Below are positions 22,174 to 38,600 of a stretch of 64,000 bases of DNA, in pieces. The notes under the pieces were generated by a model. It saw only the letters and a program-made list of their open reading frames with translations, was not told the DNA's origin and did no database searches. A program made the translations under genes and the position numbers. Within the stretch, counting starts at the first letter, position 1, and each line of letters begins with the position of its first letter. The DNA lies in assembly GCA_932521035.1 (NCBI GenBank), contig OW051493.1, forward strand, positions 124,001 through 188,000. Reading direction: 5' to 3'. Source of the DNA: Oscheius dolichura (lineage: Eukaryota > Nematoda > Chromadorea > Rhabditida > Rhabditidae).

Positions 22174-23489
22174 ACAGTAGCTATTGTGAAGTAGGGGAAG
22201 GGGGGAGAGTGACCGCGTGGGGCACTGACGTCGGTGGTCTTTGGCTCTGGGGTGGGAAATGGAGGAGAAGACCAAGTTTAATATACTCCTGAATTTTTGA
22301 GGAAAATAAGCAGAGAACAGTTCTAATGTTTCATAAGAGCCATGTGAGGGCTCTTGGCGGGAAAAACAGCTCTGGGGGCACAGCTGGCAAGAGCAAATGA
22401 GCAAAAGAGGAGAGCGGTAAACATGCTTCTACGCAATTGGGGCGATATTATTCGGAATTTAGGTAGAAAGGAAGAGATTTGGGAGGATTAGAGGGAGACA
22501 ATGGGGCAAGTCCGGGCTAGAATATTTGTAGATCCTCAGAATTTCATAAATCGATCCAGAATAACATTAAAAAATATAAAATATCCTGTAATCTATTTCA
22601 ATATCTCTAAACATAGGACCCAAATCTGACTTTTCTGAGCTCAGTCGAAGAAATTTATTCAAACAACTTTACCAATTTTCAATAAAATTATTACACGAAG
22701 ACCACTGAACTGATATTTGGATCCGAAAAAAACTTTATCAACTCTCCTTGAAGCATTTCTGCACCCCACATTGCCAAGTTTTCTTTTTCCTGATTGGGAT
22801 TTAAACGACAGACTGAATTTTGAGTAACCTCAATGTTATCAACTGTTGTTGAAGCAGAATTTTAAAAATGTCCTTATCTGACCACGTTTTTAGAGTTTCT
22901 ACCTTCTGCTAATGCAAGCTGTTTACAAAACAATTAGCTGATAAGGAGGACTAATGAGTTTGAAGGGGAACGAGACCACTGAACCACAGAAAGTAGGCGC
23001 TATTCTTAGTTTTGGAACATAAGAGGATTGGCATTCAGTCATTCTTATTGCTTATAGCCACCTGTTGAAACATTGGAACCAGCTTTTAGGGGAGTTTTCT
23101 TATCTACGAAAGAGATTCTAGTGAATATCTCCAAGTAAACACGTGTTTGCGGAATATTTACAGCTGATAGGGGGTTTATTCTTCGTTGAAACTAGAGAAA
23201 AGGGTTGGAATTTACTAGAAACAGAGAGAGAATTTTCTAGAAGAACACGCCGCCTCGTATTAGTGGAAAGAATGAAGAATTGAACTAAAGTAGTGAAAGT
23301 GATACATTTTCAACTCAAGTCACGTTTTGTGAATAAATCTATTGCTTTTTGGGAAGCATCCGTTATTTTTAGAGTGTGACGAATAATTACTCTCTTCTCT
23401 TCAAAGAAGGCAAGAACTCTTCTAAATATCGAGTAGAAACATTAAAATCTGTGGAAGAACGAAGAAAATCCATTTACTGGAGCATTGGA

Positions 23490-23550
23490 GCCCGCACGCC
23501 TGCACCCGTAAAGTCTCGGCAGCTAAAGCGCATGACCAGCGCGCGCTGCG
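23490..23550. mobile_element. Family C element, left half only
   Basis: cctgcacccgtaaagtctcg is present, followed by gcagctaaagcgcatgacca. The mirrored arm is absent, so this is a truncated copy. Confidence 0.65.
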
Positions 23551-25038
23551 TTCTCCAGCCAGCTTTTAGCTCAATTGAACTAAAGGTACAACCTTTAGCT
23601 GACCTTCGAAAGAAGCGTTAGAAGTAATTTTTGGACAGCCTGGTCGGGGGTTTCCGGCCGGGCGACAAGACTGTGAAGTGGTAATGGATATGGGGAGAGT
23701 GGCTACTGAAATCCTAGAATTTCGATGTTTTCTGGAAAACTGAACTATTCGGCATCTACAAGAACCTGATCTGCACCAAATTTATCCGTTTTCCTCTCGA
23801 GAAACAGTGCGAAAGTTCTTTATTTGCTTCGTAAAACGATAAAATGATGTTATCACACAACGATCGTGCTCGCTACACGTTGCTCACTCGGAGAACTTAT
23901 GAAATTGTCAAACGCATCCAGTCCAACCGGCTGCGGCCTTTTGATAGCGGGGGTTTTTGACGATAAGAGTTCCACTGACGTTTATTTCTTTCTGCTCCAA
24001 AGAGAGATTAGGTTATCTTGCCCTCGCCGACCTCTATCCAAGTCTCTTTTCACACTTTCTATGCTGACCTTATTAATAAATTAAACTTTATTGGCTGCTT
24101 TGATTCGTTGTCAGAGAGAGAGTTTCTTGGTAACAGTAATTCAGTATAGATGATCGGTTTACTTTTTTACCGTGTGATACATATTGTAACGTCTAAAGAA
24201 GTGTTTTTTCCTAGAACTGAAGTAAATCGAGATACGATACTGAATACACTTTAGAAAATAACAAATTACGGCAAAATAAAGCCTCTAAATCATTTAAAAA
24301 CTTCAAAAAGGCTTCAAAAATGGAAAATAAAGCCACCTATAGCTGTTTTACCTTGAATTCTCACAATTTTTCAAATCAATAGAGAAATTATTGGATAAAA
24401 AAGGCCTAACTAGGTAAAAATTAAAGTACGGCTGGATTTAACCTATTTCTATCAAAACAATATGGAACGTTTTCGGTGATTTATTGAAGAAATTCGATTT
24501 TTAGGAAAGCCAAATCTTTTTTGCTTCAATCTCCCTAGAAAACGAATCTAGCTTTGGAGCAAGTATTGAAAGCCACGTCTGGTTTGTTTCTTGCCATTTG
24601 CAAGAGAGATTTCTGCCAATTCCAATCATCTCCCCCTCCTCTTCTCCTTTTAATTGCCAAATATCTCGGCTCCCTCTCTAATCTACCCTAAGATGTCAAC
24701 AAAAGGGGAAACAATCATCATCATCATCACCTAATTTTCCCCGCTGCCTTTTCATTTTCTACCTCGTGACAAGCAGCCTAGCAACGATCAACGGGGGGCA
24801 GATTACAGCTGGATGGCCAACCCTTTTCCGCGTATCCAACTCCAACTCTCCCCTTGTTTTCTCTTTCACTCGGCCACGCGGGATTAACCTCGCTAAAACA
24901 GGGAAAACGGTCTATTTTTACGAAATTGACCAGCAATTTGAACTCTTTTACTCCAAAATGAAGTAGAATCCTTTTATACTTCGGGAGCGCTACTTCTATC
25001 TCCAAATCTTCTAATTAAGGGAACCGTCAGGGACCTTC

Positions 25039-25245
25039 CCCGAGTGTCCCCGTAAACGTCGGCGCGCATTTGAAATTTGAATTCGTCTACCGTTTTAGCT
25101 TGTTTTTTCATTTTCTTTTGGCTAATTTTATGCTATTTTTTTGTAAATAAATGGAATAACATCAACAAATTATTAGAAAAATGGCTAAAACAGTAGTCGA
25201 ATTCAAATTTCAAATGCGCGCCGACGCTTACGAGCGCACTCGGCG
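25039..25245. mobile_element. Single-copy fold-back element, about 207 bp
   Basis: cgtcggcgcgcatttgaaat..tgaattcg at the left is mirrored at the right by cgaattcaaatttcaaatgc..gacg. The outer flanks ccgagtgtcccc and gcgcactcgg also pair. It is immediately upstream of the TTC39-like gene. Confidence 0.8.
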
Positions 25246-25300
25246 GCAGGTGAGGGCTCCTTTAAGTACGCTGTTGCTTTTGTAGTCGAAATTTTCAGGC

Positions 25301-28426
<3,126 letters not shown>

Positions 28427-28726
28427 ATTGAAATAGTCTGTACATACAGTCCAATCCGTGCCAAAGGAAATAAAGACAACCTTTCCTTTATTTCCTGTTG
28501 AAAATTTTAATTAGAACGCTATACGGTTGACCATCGATTTCAGTAGCTCAGGATTCGTTTAATATACCCGGTAAAACATAAAAGTGAAGGAAATTTATGG
28601 AATTTATTTTATGTTTTTCGTGGGCGAGTGAAGACAATTTTTGTTTCGAACTACATGATAAAATTGTTTTCCCGAACTTCCAATTTCTATAAAAACCTTT
28701 CCTAAAACTCAAAAAAGTTGAAAATT
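28427..28726. other. 3' flank of TTC39-like gene
   Basis: Contains the poly(A) signal at 28469-28474. Nothing else recognised. Confidence 0.5.
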
Positions 28727-28966
28727 TTATGCAAAATGGATGACAAGCTCCGGTACAACGGCAACCGCCACGAGACCCATAAAAAACACCGTTACACAGA
28801 TAAGAGACATGAACAATGGGGCAGATATACCACAGCAGGCTATCCTCGGCCTGTAGTCTTTGTGATGTTCGAAGGGAAGCTGCCTGAGGGGGATTAGACT
28901 GTATTTTAGAGAAAGAACCTACTCCTCACATTGCATAGAGACTGTAGAAATGGCCGGAGGGCGCAT
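28727..28966 (-). CDS. Small single-pass membrane protein (tentative)
   Basis: The exon 28727-28879 (or to 28883) ends in TAA and reads LPFEHHKDYRP followed by a hydrophobic segment (APLFMSLICVTVFFMGLVAVAVVPELV). It is clearly coding in composition. The first exon is unsure. ATG at 28964-28966 gives MRPPAIST and joins in phase through a weak GTCTCT donor. A better donor (GTGAGG, 28920) fits only a different frame whose start I could not find. The expected product is about 59 aa, one membrane span with a short C-terminal tail. No family is recognised. It lies tail-to-tail with the TTC39-like gene. Confidence 0.45.
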
Positions 28967-29985
28967 TTTATTCTACCAGAATGGAATAAATCCGGAGCAA
29001 TAGGTTTTAGTTGGAGTAGATATTAAAAGCAGTTGTGAAGCTTATCGAAAAGAGTGATGCCATGCCCAAGTCGGGCTGACTGATAGGCTGTGATTCAGGC
29101 TGATCAAATCGATTTGTAGGAAGAACGATTCTGTGAGTCAATTGACCTCTTCTAGGGAAGAAAACTCTTTAAAACGTATTTGAAATAAGGAAAATAATAG
29201 ATATCGGCGCTACCTTCCTATCACTTCAATTTTTGGAAACTTAATGTTTTTGGCCAGATATATTTGGAAAATTCCCAACTTTGGCATGTTTATCCTCTTT
29301 TGTTGAGCAAATGAATGAAATATGGTGTTTCAGTAAGTAAGTAAAAGTTAGCCTGAATCCTTTTCAATAGTCGTGCTGAAATCGCCAGTTTTCATCCTTT
29401 CAGCTGGAAATTTTTTCACATATTCCGTCCCACAATCTTTGAAAAGCTGAAATTTATCTCCTAGAGACTGCTCATTTCTTATTTATTCATGTTTTCCTTC
29501 GGATATAAGAAAAAAACTGTGCTGTTCAGGTAATCGAAACCCTTTCCAAACTTATTTCGTTTCAAATTTTCATGAATCTATGGACGTATTTTCAAAATTA
29601 GAACGTTCTCTACAACAGAATAAAGTAGATTCAGTGCAGGGGTATAAGCGTCAAATTTCAGTTGCATACCGTTTATAATATCTTCGCTGCGGCTCGACAA
29701 TCATCAAACCGGCTAGATTTCACTGATTACTGTTTCGGCTCGGCTATTAGAATTACCCAAGCTTCATTTCCGTCGATACCTACTGAAATGTCTACTTTCC
29801 TCTACCGTGTCAAACTTCCCCCTTCCTCGAAAAAACCGGGCACATTCAGGACACAGGTCGCGTGACTCTTATCAGTGCAAATAACCGCCGCGTTTTCCGC
29901 TCCCCCGACCGGGAACAATTATTTTCCGGGGCTATTTCACCCAACTTTTTGAACTCTTTCATATTTACTCTTCCCTTTTTTTCAG
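28967..29985. other. Intergenic upstream of first nuclear receptor
   Basis: No coding signal. Should contain the receptor promoter; it ends in a U-rich TTTTTTTCAG directly before the ATG at 29986. Confidence 0.5.
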
Positions 29986-32868
29986 ATGAATTGTCAAGTT
30001 TGTAATTCCCCGTGTAATGGCTACCACTACAAAATAAAGACCTGCCGAGCGTGTGCCGCCTTCTTCAGGAGGACGATCCACATGAAATTGCGCTACCGTT
30101 GCAGGGAAAATGGAGACTGCGTAGTCACAAAAGGTTCCTATTTATTTAGAAAACGAAATATGGTGAAAATTTTCAGAAAATAGATATTCCTGCCGGTTTT
30201 GTCGGATGAAAAAGTGCATTTCTGTTGGGATGAGCTTGACTGGTAAGTGGAACTTCGAGTTTTTTGAAATTTTATGTTTCAAAGTTGGAATAAAGGGATA
30301 TTCGAAAAAGTTTTCATGGTGCAATTACAAGCCCGGCGATTCCCTAAAATTTACGAGAATTTGTTGACAACCGGGTAAAAAAGGCTTCCTGCCCATTTTT
30401 TCATGTCTTTTACCGTAATTTACCCTTTTTTGATATTCCACCGATAAACCTCTCCGCTGCGGGACCAGGAAGCGTTCGAACCTGGTCCCGTATCGGAGAC
30501 GCGCTGCTAAATTTAAATCCAGGGAATATCCATTGGAACTATATCATGTGTTTTGAAGCGAGCATATCCTTGATAAGTTTACAAAATTTCTATAAAGATG
30601 CCAAAACAGAAAAAACTAGGTAAAATGGGAGTCGAGGCTAAAACAACGAGAGGATGGGCAAAAGTGCCTGTCTAAATTGATCCCTTGTCCAATTTGCTTG
30701 AATTCCCAACTTTCAGAAGATTCTTCCGTTTCACTCGACTTTTATCTAGACAGCGCTGTCACGGTAAACGCTTCAATCATAGAGTGACCAAGAAAATGAA
30801 GTTCAGAAATCTCCCCCGGACCTTCTCCCAAGTCTTGAAGAAACAGAATGGTTTGATCCTGCAGCAATATTCGAGAATCATGAGGAGTTCGTCATTTTTA
30901 TGAAGGCTAAGGTGACGGAGATTTTGAAACGTGTAAGTAGATTTCTTCTTGTACCAATAGGGCTATTTGTCTTGGAAACAGAACAGAGAACAATGTTTGA
31001 TTGGTATACCGTATTTTCTCAATTAGAATTTTTTTTTTGCACGACGCATTACGATTCAGACAGAGCATTTTTACAGAGCGCATTTACGGAGGGAGGAGGG
31101 GGCTTCTAATTGAGAAAATACGGTATTGGTTTTCAGAATTACGATCCTCCCGAGCTTCCCTGTAGATTGAACCTCTGCCAGCAGTCGTCTCTTGCTTTTG
31201 AAGCCCACGATATCAAATGGGCGCGGGTTAAACGGGAGGTCAGTTGAACATTTTGGTGATGAAGTGATGTCTTTACTGCAGCGGTATTGAAACTGTCAAA
31301 ATTTGGGAACTTTAAACCCACTCTGAAAGTTAGAAAAGCCAAAATTTGCCCGATAACTGGACTAATTGCAAAAATTTCTAAAAAGTTTTACCAATCCCAT
31401 AAAACTCAATAACAAAATTAGATTTCGATTTTTTTTTTAGTTTTTTTATAAAAACAATCAATTTTTTGACTGGGGAAATGGGTTTATCTGTGACTTTTTG
31501 ATCCAAAATGAGGTATATTTTCAGACAAACAACGAGTTCAATGTGGTAGAAGTTCAAAAATTCATGTCTCACCACTTCAAGGAGATGATTTATGTCGCGG
31601 AGTATTTTATGGAACTGGAACCTTTTACAACGCTTCCTTTCCTGGAAAAAGTCAGTTTTTCCCTCTTTTTTGTCTGAAAAATTGGGGAAAATTTTAGGCG
31701 GCGATATTTAAAACAAAGGGGCACGTCTTTATCGATATAAATTTGACGGCCCTGACGGTAAAATGGCTAGGGACGGATCCAGACGACAGCCGGATGGTTT
31801 CCTTCGACGGAATGGTCTTTGACCACTTTAATTCAAAATTTGACCTGTCTACAATCTGTAATCTAAGTGAGGAGAATGTTAGAGAGTAAGTTTGCCCCGA
31901 ATCTGGGTCCTACAGCGAAAAAACTGGAAGAAAATGACCCGTTTTCAGCCTAATGCTTGGAACGAATATTCTCTTCGATAAAATAGTCATGCAACCCTTC
32001 AAACGGATCCTTCCCGATAATTTTGAAGTCCAATATTTACTGCTACGGTCTGTCTTTAATTTGGATGGTAAGCGTCTTCTTCCGTATATTCAAGGAAGCA
32101 ATATATTTTAGGAATTGAAGGTATTTCCAAGGAGACTCTAGCCCTTACTAGCCAGATTTATGAACAGCTAGACGAGGAATTGACATTCTACTACAAATAT
32201 AACAAGAAGTTGGAAAATGTAGCAAGCAGAATTTATAAACTACACAATATATTGACTGCAGTGGAGGTAAGTCCCATTAGAAACCATTCCCCAAAATTTC
32301 ACCCCATTTTCTTCCAAAAAAAAAGTTTTTCTATTCGGTGCCACAGTAAATTTGGTTGAACTGTTCTCCACAAAGCAATGATACGTTCTAATCCCCCTAG
32401 AAAATGTTCTGCTTTATGGATTTTACCGGGCTATACGCGTTTTCAAGAGTTCTCACACATTTATGGTATTTTTAGCAAGAAATTACAGTTATGAACTCCC
32501 ACTAAAACATAAAAATGTTCGAATTAGAATAGAATTCCTCGGCTGTAGAAGGGCTCCTTAGCTGTCTTTCATAGTAACTTGCCTACAAAAAAAATCACAT
32601 TTCAACCAGTAGTGATACATTTCACAGAAATGGAAAAAGGAACCATAAAGTTACCGTTTCGGTCAATTTTGGTGAATCAGTTAGGAGAAGTTCAGTCAGC
32701 AATCGAACTTTATCCAACTTTTTCTTATTATGTGTACGTGAAAACCAAAAAAAAGGAAGAATTTGAAATTTTCAGAGAATAGCCGAAATACGGGAACAAG
32801 ATACTCACATGTGGAAGACCTTTGATATCTTCAAATTGGACATCTGTATCAATGATCTCACTATTTGA
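29986..32868 (+). CDS. Nuclear hormone receptor, nematode-expanded type (copy 1)
   Basis: Ten exons: 29986-30133, 30177-30242, 30717-30763, 30807-30932, 31137-31238, 31525-31650, 31698-31885, 31949-32067, 32112-32266, 32776-32868; 389 aa. The DNA-binding domain opens at residue 3 with CQVC, then CRACAAFFRR, and the second zinc finger ends CRFCRMKKCISVGM. The ligand-binding domain fills the rest and ends FDIFKLD, typical of the HNF4-derived supplementary receptors. The absence of an N-terminal domain is usual for this group. TTTTTTTCAG immediately precedes the ATG, a good trans-splice acceptor. The long intron 2 holds a family B element and intron 4 a 121-bp fold-back. AATAAA at 32937-32942. 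Neighbour at 33041 is a tandem paralog with the same exon plan. Confidence 0.95.
30434..30540. mobile_element. Palindromic element, family B, copy 2
   Basis: Inner arms cctctccgctgcgggaccag / cctggtcccgtatcggagac with ends attccaccgat and gaatatccattggaa. Lies in intron 2 of the first receptor gene. More diverged than the other copies. Confidence 0.75.
31006..31126. mobile_element. 121-bp element with 22-bp inverted ends
   Basis: Left end ataccgtattttctcaatta and right end taattgagaaaatacggtat are exact complements. The core carries a T run and gacagagca. It sits in intron 4 of the first receptor gene, 10 bp before the acceptor. Confidence 0.85.
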
Positions 32869-33040
32869 TATGGAAGCTATAGTCATACTGCTCCCCTTTA
32901 TTTCTGTATTTATTTAGGCATCTCACAGAACATTTAAATAAAAGTTATTGATCTCGTTTAGTTCCAGCAACTGAGGGCTATCCACCAAACAGTACTTTTC
33001 CTTCATTTTCGCTGACTTTTCCCTCTAAATTCTACTAGAA

Positions 33041-35327
33041 ATGGAATGTCGAATCTGTTCCGGACCTGCGGATGGCTTCCACTACAAAACAACATCCTGT
33101 AGAGCCTGTTCCGCGTTCTTTGGAAGGACTATAAAACTGAAATTACAGTATAACTGCAGGAAACAGGGAAAATGTAACGTCTCTGTCAGTAAGTCGGTGA
33201 AAAAAAGGGGAAAAGACGAATTATTACAGAAAACCGCTTCAGTTGCCGGTACTGTAGGATGGAGAAGTGTCTGGATGTCGGGATGACTACTGGTTGGTTT
33301 ACTGTATTTTTATCATAACGACGTACCAATAATACTTAGAAAATGACTGGAATTTATAGAATTACTGAAAAATATAAGTTTTGCCGATTGCTTTATTCAA
33401 AAGAGATCACAGAGACTGATAATGACATACTACTGTATTTTGAGATGAAAAATTGAAAATCAAACGTTTTATCGAGAATATTTATGCCAAAAATCGCGGA
33501 TTCTAGGAAATCTCCAGTTACCGTAACCTTTCCAAAGTAACGTCCTCTTTCAGACGACTCTAATGTTTCCCAGGCTCCTTATTTGGATCCCTCAACGGTA
33601 TGCTTCAATAGATTTACTCAATACGGTGCTTTTGAATCTAGCCAACAACTTCTACTATTTCTTTCCTGGATGACGATGAACTTTTCACCTTGGAGAACAT
33701 TTTCAACAACAACGAACAATTTTTACGGCAGCTACGAGTCAAAATGGGTGGTATTTTGGGAAACGTGAGTATTGCTACGCCGACGAACATGGGATCGGCT
33801 ACCATAAGCTTGCTCCTAATATAAATTCCCCTAAAAACATGAATAATTCTTATAGAAGATTGAAAGAAATGAACAAGATCTCTCGGATATGTACATCCTC
33901 CAGCAGGCTGACAAGGCCTACCGATTCCATGAGAAGAAATGGCCGATTTTGAAGAAAACGGTGGGTTTATGGACTTGAGATGATAAACAGAAGATTAGCA
34001 TTGATCAATGTCTTGTTTTTGAGAAAATTGGCGAAGAATCCATAAGAAAACCTTGAAATGCCAGAGGAAATCGAACAATTGATTTTTTTCTCCGACCTTG
34101 TCATATTATCCGAGAGCCAAAACCCCCAAAAAAAGATTTTTGCCTAAAACTATAGGCCTTTTTCTCAGTTTTTTAAAACGATTTTTGACTGGATTACTGT
34201 ATAATTTACGGTCTAATCAGGAAATAAAGGTTGTGAATTGAAATTCTATCTGAAAATTATGATTTCCACCTTTTTATGATGCAATTTTTATTTATAAGGG
34301 AAACAAAAAAAGGTGCTTGGTGCATTGGTTCATCCACAAATCCCGAAAATATCTAGTTTAGCTGAAACACAACGCCACATTTGACATGAGTTCTATGGTC
34401 ATCCTCTGCTACAGAAATCTCCCCGTCGTTGCTGAAATGTGCTGTCATATTCCCGAATATGGTGCATTACCTACCGATCAGAAAGTCTTCCTCTAATATT
34501 TTACCCGAAACAAACAATTCAGACCCTAATTTTCAAAGAATTCTACATCAAATTCCTCCAACTGGACCAGATATTCCTTGGAGTCAAGTTTCTAGGCTCT
34601 GCTAGAGATGACCGAAGACTTTTGACCCTAGAAGGGCAGGTTCTGGACTTCCATTCGTCGAAATTCGATTTATCGGGGATTACAGACTTCTCCCAAGAGG
34701 AATTGAAAGAGTACGCTCTGTTTTCTCCTCAAAATTGTTGCGCATTTTAGACATTTTCTGGATTCTGAAGATAGGTACGATAGAGAATTCATCCAGCCCT
34801 TTAAAATGTGCAACCCGGATAGATTTGAATTTCTGTACCTGATGATGAGGACAATGTGGGCAGTTGAAGGTAGGTGAAAGTTTTGAAACTTGTGGAAGAC
34901 GCACCAGCGAAATCAAAAAGGCGGCAATCATAATAGCAAATTGGGTAGGTAATCTCTTATCAACTACCGGTAAAGTATAACTAATTTTATAAAATTCAAA
35001 GTTGTACTTATAATAATCCGTTGAATCATTACAGGATCCCGTGGAATATCCGCGACCACGGAAGAAATAGCCGCCAGAATTTTGTCGCGCTGTACTGACG
35101 AGCTGGATTATTACTACAAATATGTTAAAAAGCTAGAAAACCCCGCCAAACGAATCTACCGCCTTCATAATCTTCTAACCGCCCTGGATGTGAGTTTTCC
35201 AAACCCTAAAATAGCCGAAAAATTGCAGAGAATAGCCGAAATCCGAAGGCAAGACAGTCAGATGACGCAAACCTTCAATATCTTCAAATTAGACGTTTAT
35301 TTGGATAGTTTTAGCCTAGACAGCTGA
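33041..35327 (+). CDS. Nuclear hormone receptor, tandem paralog (copy 2)
   Basis: Ten exons: 33041-33188, 33230-33292, 33554-33597, 33642-33764, 33856-33960, 34362-34484, 34523-34710, 34775-34869, 35035-35189, 35229-35327; 380 aa. Exon number and splice phases match copy 1. The DBD reads MECRICSG, CRACSAFFGRT, then CRYCRMEKCLDVGM. The first arginine of the usual FFRR is glycine here, next to the DNA-reading helix. The LBD C-terminus (RIAEIRRQD..FNIFKLD) is near-identical in style to copy 1, while the first half of the LBD has diverged strongly. The start is 172 bp after the copy 1 stop, with TACTAG two bases before the ATG as acceptor. AATAAA at 35340-35345. Confidence 0.95.
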
Positions 35328-35634
35328 ATTTTTGACTGAAATAAATCATTTGACAGTTGTTTACAGCTAGGGGGACCATCTAATGAGCCTGCCTGCCTTT
35401 TTGGAGGCTGTTTCCATGGCAACAGGCGGCTTTAGACCAGCCGGCAGCCGCTACAATTGCTTGTTTTTCGAGATTTTTGAATTTTTGACCGTTTTGTTGG
35501 CCCCCTTTATATTATTTCCCACTTCTTCGTGGATTTCCCCAGGTTTTCTTTCCAATTACTCGTTCAATTGTTTCGTTTTCCTCTGATATAACGGCTAGGT
35601 CCAAATTTACATTGCAGCAGCCACATTTACGATC

Positions 35635-38600
35635 ATGACAGAACTTTCACGTCGAGAATTCCGTCGTGTTTACCGGCGAATAAATGGCAGTCAGCCCATA
35701 ACTTTTGACCGAATGTTGGCAGTAATTGCCTGCTCCGGAAAAGCCCTACAAATTAGCGAGGTGGAGAAAATGTGGCCGGGAAATGAAGGTATGGATTCAA
35801 CGGATACAAAGACGAAATTGGCTAGAACATTTTCCGATTATTTTATATGTTCAGGGTAAATATGAAAATAACTCATTATTCCTGCCATAATTGTTGTGTT
35901 AGATAGTTTTCTTAAAAAATTATACAGACTAGGTAGTTTTCGATCAAATTTTCTAAAGTTTGGAGGGTTTTATTTAGGCACAAGAAATAAGAGCGATCGA
36001 TACGATTATTCCTCTCGGATTATATGATTTCCCTGTAAAATTTCAGATACAATTTCCATCGACCAGGCTTACAGTCTCTACATCCGCTATGACATTCCCC
36101 CGCTTCCCGTTGACCTCTCCTCCGAAGAAACTGAATATTTCAAAGGATGTAAGGCCCAAGATTTGATAGACTGCATAGTAAGGACCATTCTACAGTACCA
36201 GAAAGTTTTCCTATCCAGACATCTAGTTATCCTGAGCTTCACGAAGCCGTGGAACACGAAATGAAGAGATTCACCCTGGCAAATGGGGATATCGACGTCA
36301 ATGAGGTTAGGACCAAAATTGGGAAGAAAAATTGGGTTTAGCTCTTTAAACAGATGGAAATAACCAGGAAAGAGGCTCTACTGACCCTGACATCGCCTTC
36401 TCTTTCTTGTAGAGAATGTTACAGTATGAAAATAGAGATAATTTAGCGGAACATTCTTCTCCAAACGTCAGGAAGCAGGAATACGAGCCGGTGGAAAAGT
36501 CGACAGGGGTAAGAATGGCCTCGGTTCTGGATAGTCCGCTCCCTTGCACCCGTAAAGACTCGGCAGACGGATCATCTTTATTCAAAGAGTTACAAAGCTG
36601 TGACGCCTTTATATCTTTGTCCTGCCGAGACTTTACGGGTGCAGGGCGTCGGATTATCGAGGACCGAGCCAGAAGATAATAAGGTTTTATCAGGGGATTC
36701 ACATAATTTTTGATGTTTTGGGGAAATCATAAATGGAATGCACATGTGATTGTTATAATAATTGGAACCTTGGAAGGACTATACGTTCATTCTATTTTCA
36801 GATCCGCGGTCTTCTAATCATTTCCCCGCCTCTAATAACCACAACTTATACCATAAAAGTTCCCGAGAAGTGTACCGCCACTATTACTCTCCAATTGACT
36901 CAAAATTGTAAGTTTTGCAACCTAAAAATCTTCACAAAATGGAATTTCCAGCCAATAGTACAAATCCCCGGAATGGCGAGCACCACTTCGCTAATGACGT
37001 CTTCCTTCTGGTTCAGAGCAAAGATGGAAAGTTCCTAGGTGTAACAATGAATATAACAGACGAGGTCAGTTCCTAATATTCCCCATTTGAAACCAAAAAT
37101 AATAATATGGTATGTTTTATTCTGGGCAGTAATACTTGTTTCGTGGCAGGATTAGGTAACTGGGAAGGCACTTTTGGGATCATTTTGGATTGGGGGGAAA
37201 TATTTGAAAAGAAGAAGAACTGCTTCTTTAGTTCTTCGGCTCAAAACCGGCGGATCTCTTTCCATAGTAGCTGTATCCTCCATAATAAGGATATCCACCG
37301 TATCCATACCCGCCGTAGCCATACCCGCCGTAGCCATATCCTCCATATCCGTAGGCTGAGCCGAGACCGTAGCCGCCGTAATAACCACCGTAGTACTGAA
37401 AAAAATAAGAATAATTGGCGATATTTCGATTTTATATCGTTTTATAGTGGCCATTTATTTGACAGAAGCTTTGAATCATGATAATAGTCACGTAGTCACG
37501 TAAAAAAATTACCTGAGCTTCGGAGACAGTAACCAAACCGCAGAGGGCGATAATAGCGAGGAGGAAGACGCTAAAAATTAGAAATTGTCACTATACTGGG
37601 CTTTTATCCCCTTTGAATTGTCGACCAATTCAAAAACTATGGGAATTGGAAGAAAATGGAGTTCCTATTGTTTTGAAGGCTCCATAAAGGAAATCAAAAC
37701 CGTCTTTTTGCATTAGACTGAATCTTCTCTTATTTTTCCTTATTTTTGATCTGTTTCAAGAGGAGTTTTAAATAAGGCGGCAAATCACGTCCGGGGCAGC
37801 AAGGCGTATTTTCGGGGGAAGCGTGCTACCTTTGCGCATTTTCGGTGCAATATCTTTAGCCTACTGTATTTTGTACCGAAAAAGCGCAAAGGTGGCGCGC
37901 TTCTCCCGAGAATGCACCTTACTGGCCCGGATCTGGTTTACCACCCTAGTTATTTACAAAATGAGCAAAATTGGGCAAAAATGGATTTAAAAAATTTCTG
38001 TTTTGGAAATTTGATAAAAGGAAGACTATCCTGTTAAATTTAGTAATTGAACGGCCCTGAAGAGACTTACAGTTTAGCAGACATGACTAGAGGGTGAAGT
38101 TCTGTCGGTTGCGCCCCCTGCCGCCTGCTATATACTGCCATTTTGTGTTTGCCCAGATCAAAGAAACTGTCAACAATCTAACACTTGGCACACCCGGCTA
38201 CTGTTACCTTCGCTCGTTTTTGTCTCTCTCGGGGGGAAACGTTTGTGCTTCGAGAACACAGTAAGTCAATATTAGTGCCGTTTGGAAATGGCATTCCGAC
38301 GCAGTCCCCGAAAAAATTAAGAGATCAACTGGTCGGCTAGAGGGCGAATAAACTCGAAGAATAGAAGTGTTTCAGGGTTTCACCACGGAGGAATTGACCC
38401 TGGAGAATGACACGACGATGGTGGTCATGAGCTTGGGAACAACGGCTCCGAGTAAGGCTGGCAGCCCGGAAAATGAACTGGTGGTGAAAGAGGGAAAAGT
38501 CACGAAACAATTCAAGTAAGGGACGGACTGGCGTAATGACATTAGAAAGAAGACAGGCCTCTATATTTCAAATTGCGAACATGGAAAATTTTATAACCAT

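Larger units (their letters stand above)
21997..25300. other. Long intergenic region
   Basis: Metallothionein promoter at the left, and a U-rich leader before the TTC39-like gene at the right. In between I see only half of a family C element (23490-23550), a TCA microsatellite (24715-24730) and a fold-back at 25039-25245. Open frames at 23376, 23866 and 24766 lack splice and codon support. Confidence 0.5.

Noticed and set aside
36346-36702. Long open frames on both strands
   Set aside because: They are created by the palindromic element at 36518-36670.
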